Origin: Actinomycetes bacterium | Lineage (GTDB): Bacteria > Actinomycetota > Acidimicrobiia > Spongiisociales > UBA5794 | Direction of reading: 5' to 3' | NCBI GenBank assembly: GCA_024640745.1 | Contig: JAHEEL010000126.1 | Location: 1-6,903, forward strand | DNA: 6,903 bases | Shown here: positions 4,167 to 6,903 of the stretch, piece by piece | Layout of the letters: each line of letters begins with the position of its first letter | Position numbering within the stretch: the first letter of the stretch is position 1 | Program-made: the position numbers and the translations under genes | The notes under the pieces: generated by a model | Database searches by the model: none | What the model saw: the letters and a program-made list of their open reading frames with translations, nothing else | Told to the model about the DNA's origin: nothing

Positions 4167-6499
4167 CGACCGAGCGAACATCCCTCCTCGTGCTCGTGAC
4201 CACCGGCATTGCTGTGGCACTCGGCGTCGCCTTGTCCGTGGCAGACGCCGATTCGGTCGCCACGACGCTGTGGGTTCTGGGGGCCTTGGTACCGCTTCCG
4301 TTCCTCGTGTCGGGAATCATCTCGGACCTGCGAGCGGGGAGCGCCGGCGTCGACGTCATCGCGTTGCTCGCAATCGGTGGGGCGCTGGCTCTCGGCGAGT
4401 TCCTCACCGCTGCGATCGTCGGCCTGATGCTCGCGACCGGGCAGTATCTGGAGGCTTACGCGGCCGGCCGGGCGGCGCGAGAGCTGACGGCGCTCATCGA
4501 CCGGGCACCTCGCACAGCGCACCGCGTCGAGGACGACGCCATCAAGACGGTCGACATCGACGACATCGTCCGCGACGATCGCCTCTTGGTTCGCTCGGGC
4601 GAGGTCGTGCCGGTCGACGGCATCATCCTCTCCGAGGGCGCAGTGCTCGATGAGTCCGCTCTCACCGGCGAGAGCCTTCCCGTTGAACGAGGCGAAGGCG
4701 CCCGCGTCGAGAGCGGAGTCGTCAACGGTGCCGGATCATTCGAACTGCGCGCGCTCGCCGCTGCCGACGAGAGCACCTACGCCGGTGTCGTCAGGCTGGT
4801 ACGGCAGGCCCAGCATGAGCGATCGCCCGGGGTGCGACTCGCCGATCGGTGGGCTGCCTGGTTCGTGCCGCTCGCGCTCGGTGTCGCGGCGCTCGCCTGG
4901 ATCGTCTCCGGTGATCCTGTGAGAGGATTGGCGGTCCTCGTGGTCGCAACGCCGTGCCCACTGCTGCTTGCGGTGCCTATCGCAATCGTCTCGGGCATCA
5001 GTCGCGCAGCGAAGAAGGGCGTCGTCTTCCGAGGCGGAGGATCCCTCGAGACACTCGCGCGCGTCGACATGCTGTTGCTCGACAAGACTGGCACGCTGAC
5101 GGTCGGGCTGCCGATCCTCAGACGGATCACCACATTCGATCATGACGTGGATAGTGAGACTATCTTGACGCTCGCCGCCGCCGTCGATCAGGCTTCGACC
5201 CACATCCTGGCGAAGGCGCTCGTGGAGGAGGCACGCCGGCGCAATCTCACGCTTCCCGTTCCGGCAGATGTGGTCGAGACGGCTGGAGGAGGCGTGGTCG
5301 GATGGGTCGGCCATCACACGGTGTCGGTCGGGAGCATCAAGTGGCTACTCGGCGACCGTCAGGAATCGCCGGAGATCACGAGATTCCGCCGTCGGGTGAT
5401 GCGCATGGCGCCGCTGACGGTCTTCATTGCCGTGGACGACGAAGTGGTCGCAGCCGCATCGTTCGACGACGTCATCCGCCCCGATGCAGCGGGAACGGTC
5501 CGGTCGCTCAGGAAGCTCGGGGTCAAGCGGATCGCAATGGCGACTGGTGATCACCCCGTCGTAGCACAGTCGGTCGGCCTCGCCGTCGGAGTCGATCGCG
5601 TGCTCGCCGAGTGCACACCCAAGGAGAAGGTTGACGCACTCGGAGACATGCGCGAAGAGGGCGTGACGGCCATGGTCGGTGACGGCATCAACGACGCGCC
5701 GGCCTTGGCCACCGCCGACGTTGGCGTAGCGATGGGCGCTCGCGGAGCCACGGCATCATCGGAGGCAGCGGACGTGGTCATCATGGTCGACCGCCTCCAG
5801 CGACTGGTGACGGGTATCGAGATCGCTCAGCGATCCCGCCGAATCGCCCTGCAGAGCGTCGTCATCGGCATGGGCCTCTCGCTGGTCGCAATGGTGGCGG
5901 CCGCGTTTGGACTCCTGCCGCCGATAGCCGGAGCATTGATACAGGAAGTCATCGACGTCATCGCAATCCTCAATGCACTTCGGGCACTCACCGGGGATCG
6001 CCCGCTCGCCGGTGCGCCGCAACTGTCCGCTGATCTGTCTCGTCAGTTGCGCGCCGACCACGTCGCACTCATGCCCAAGCTCCAGGTGATCAGCGATGCT
6101 GCCGACCGCGTCGACGACTTGTCGAAGGCCGAGGCGCTCGCCGTCCTCCAGAACGTCGAAACGCTCCTGCTCGAGGAGATTCTCCCCCATGAGGAAGACG
6201 ACGAACGACGAATCTATCCCGAGATCGAAGGGGTCCTCGGAGGTGCGGATCCACTTCAGTCGATGAGTCGCGCGCACCGCGAGATCTTCCACCTCACCGA
6301 TCGGTACACACGCATCCTTCACGACATCCCCGCTGGCGGACCCGATCCCGCGGACCTGCAGGAAGTGCGGAGGCTTCTCTATGGCTTGTACGCCATTCTC
6401 CGGCTCCACTTCGACCAGGAGGAAGAGCTCTATGCCTCGCTCGACGAGGACTACGCCGGTCATGTCGCGGATTACAGGCTCGACGCCTCGCGAAACTGA
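4163..6499 (+). CDS. P1B-type (P1B-5-like) transition-metal ATPase fused to a C-terminal hemerythrin-like domain
   Basis: A 778-residue ATP-driven metal exporter. There is no soluble N-terminal metal-binding domain; the protein starts directly in the membrane. Eight hydrophobic helices are visible, near 7-27, 34-54, 63-79, 81-99, 232-250, 255-278, 564-583 and 586-605. Key motifs: TGES (168-171, actuator), TPCPL (263-267, ion-path helix), DKTGT with phosphorylated D307, TGD (461-463) and GDGINDAP (506-513). The last helix carries QEVID and NALRA (594-608). The usual HP dipeptide of the nucleotide-binding domain is H347-I348. TPC instead of CPC, the absent N-terminal domain and the hemerythrin tail (about 627-765) together match the P1B-5 group; its studied members (Sinorhizobium meliloti Nia, the Acidothermus cellulolyticus protein) are linked to Ni and Fe. 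Fe(II)/Ni(II) export is thus the best inference; Cu, Zn or Co are less likely. No metal-sensing regulator lies beside it in the window. Confidence 0.93.
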   Translation: MTTERTSLLVLVTTGIAVALGVALSVADADSVATTLWVLGALVPLPFLVSGIISDLRAGSAGVDVIALLAIGGALALGEFLTAAIVGLMLATGQYLEAYAAGRAARELTALIDRAPRTAHRVEDDAIKTVDIDDIVRDDRLLVRSGEVVPVDGIILSEGAVLDESALTGESLPVERGEGARVESGVVNGAGSFELRALAAADESTYAGVVRLVRQAQHERSPGVRLADRWAAWFVPLALGVAALAWIVSGDPVRGLAVLVVATPCPLLLAVPIAIVSGISRAAKKGVVFRGGGSLETLARVDMLLLDKTGTLTVGLPILRRITTFDHDVDSETILTLAAAVDQASTHILAKALVEEARRRNLTLPVPADVVETAGGGVVGWVGHHTVSVGSIKWLLGDRQESPEITRFRRRVMRMAPLTVFIAVDDEVVAAASFDDVIRPDAAGTVRSLRKLGVKRIAMATGDHPVVAQSVGLAVGVDRVLAECTPKEKVDALGDMREEGVTAMVGDGINDAPALATADVGVAMGARGATASSEAADVVIMVDRLQRLVTGIEIAQRSRRIALQSVVIGMGLSLVAMVAAAFGLLPPIAGALIQEVIDVIAILNALRALTGDRPLAGAPQLSADLSRQLRADHVALMPKLQVISDAADRVDDLSKAEALAVLQNVETLLLEEILPHEEDDERRIYPEIEGVLGGADPLQSMSRAHREIFHLTDRYTRILHDIPAGGPDPADLQEVRRLLYGLYAILRLHFDQEEELYASLDEDYAGHVADYRLDASRN
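6041..6457 (+). other. Hemerythrin-like (HHE) diiron domain encoded at the 3' end of the ATPase gene
   Basis: Residues about 627-765 form four predicted helices with the HHE cation-binding pattern. Candidate iron ligands are H633 (ADHVALMP), H676 with D680/E681 (LPHEEDDERRIYP), H705 (SRAHREIF), and H749 with E753/E754 (LHFDQEEELY). H710 lies 5 residues after H705 rather than the 4 of classical HxxxH hemerythrins, so it may not bind. Such domains bind a diiron centre and can sense O2, redox state or iron. Here the domain would sit in the cytoplasm after the last membrane helix and could gate the pump (inference). Confidence 0.85.
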
Positions 6500-6635
6500 C
6501 GCGCACCCTTCTTCGTCCCACGGTCGGCGTCACCGCATCGGCGCCGCACGAGAATCGGTGCGCGGTGAACAACCGCCGATCGGGTCGTCCGTCACACTTC
6601 GGCATCCGCGTCGCGTGGGGCTCGCATCGGTTGTG

Positions 6636-6903
6636 ATGGTCGACGGTGAGGTACCGGCGACGGCCACTCACCCGAATCCCGTTCGAGGCGCCGCCTACAT
6701 GGACATCGGACAGGCCACACTCTTCAACCTCGCCGGAGTCACCAACACGCTGAACGTGACACCGGCTTCAACGGTCCACGTCGGCGACATGCAGCTTGGG
6801 CGGCTTGCCCTCACACCGGACACCTCGGTTCAGTCCGTCACCGCCGTGACGGAGGCGGTGCGGAACGCGTTCGGCGAACTACTCAGCTTCGTACGAATCA
6901 TGG
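6636..6903 (+). CDS. Unrecognised protein, N-terminal part (3' end outside window)
   Basis: An open frame runs off the window edge. From the ATG at 6636 it gives about 89 residues; an in-frame ATG at 6699, with GAGGCG 8 bases before it, would give about 68. From 6699 roughly four fifths of codons end in G or C, which supports this frame over the two alternatives. Between 6500 and 6635 the same frame is also open but its third positions look like background, so I treat that stretch as intergenic; it holds no clear terminator or promoter. The visible protein lacks a signal peptide and has segments such as TLFNLAGVTNTLNV and VGDMQLGRLAL. It ends in a helix-like, hydrophobic stretch around FGELLSFVRIM. 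I do not recognise a family. Confidence 0.5.
   Translation, partial: MVDGEVPATATHPNPVRGAAYMDIGQATLFNLAGVTNTLNVTPASTVHVGDMQLGRLALTPDTSVQSVTAVTEAVRNAFGELLSFVRIM

Noticed and set aside
3456..4220. Minus-strand open frame spanning the cyclophilin and the gap after it
   Set aside because: It is antisense to a complete cyclophilin, has no family motif, and covers the ATPase start region only as random extension.
5756..6463. Minus-strand open frame antisense to the hemerythrin tail
   Set aside because: The plus strand encodes a clear HHE domain there; the antisense product has no recognisable fold.
6501..6563. GCGCACC / GGTGCGC inverted repeat after the ATPase as a terminator
   Set aside because: The arms are 49 bases apart with no T-tract, and the closer CGCAC/GTGCG alternative has only five pairs.

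Overview
This looks like chromosomal DNA of a GC-rich actinobacterium. An uncultured or Acidimicrobiia-like lineage is possible, but that is inference from protein style, not a placement. The signs are strong G/C preference at third codon positions, GTG and TTG starts with purine-rich ribosome binding sites, an actinobacterial-style compact DEAD-box helicase, and a HAD-IB phosphatase with a C-terminal hydrophobic tail. No insertion sequence, tRNA, rRNA, CRISPR array or phage gene is visible.

Layout. Positions 1-920 hold the C-terminal half of a large acyl-CoA dehydrogenase (FadE/DmdC-like), cut by the window edge. It overlaps by ATGA with a HAD-IB phosphatase (917-1732), so the two are probably translationally coupled. 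Convergent to that pair is a small uncharacterised membrane protein on the minus strand (1745-2041, GTG start). Divergent from it is a DEAD-box RNA helicase (2152-3384). A candidate hairpin terminator follows, then a cytoplasmic cyclophilin-type peptidyl-prolyl isomerase (3483-3992). After a 170-base gap comes the largest gene, a P1B-type metal-transport ATPase (4163-6499, TTG start). The window ends inside an unrecognised open frame (about 6636 to the edge).

The most notable gene is the ATPase. It has no soluble N-terminal metal-binding domain, carries TPC rather than CPC in the ion-path helix, and ends in a four-helix hemerythrin-like (HHE) domain. This is the architecture of the P1B-5 group, whose studied members handle Ni and Fe and one of which (Acidothermus cellulolyticus) was shown to carry a diiron hemerythrin-like domain. 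It is therefore a rare but described type. Its diiron ligand pattern, its His-Ile in place of the usual HP dipeptide, and the small overlapping upstream frame deserve attention.

The other genes are housekeeping (fatty-acid oxidation, phosphatase, RNA remodelling, protein folding). Apart from the dehydrogenase/HAD pair I see no evidence that they form one pathway. I found no convincing wholly new multi-gene system here.
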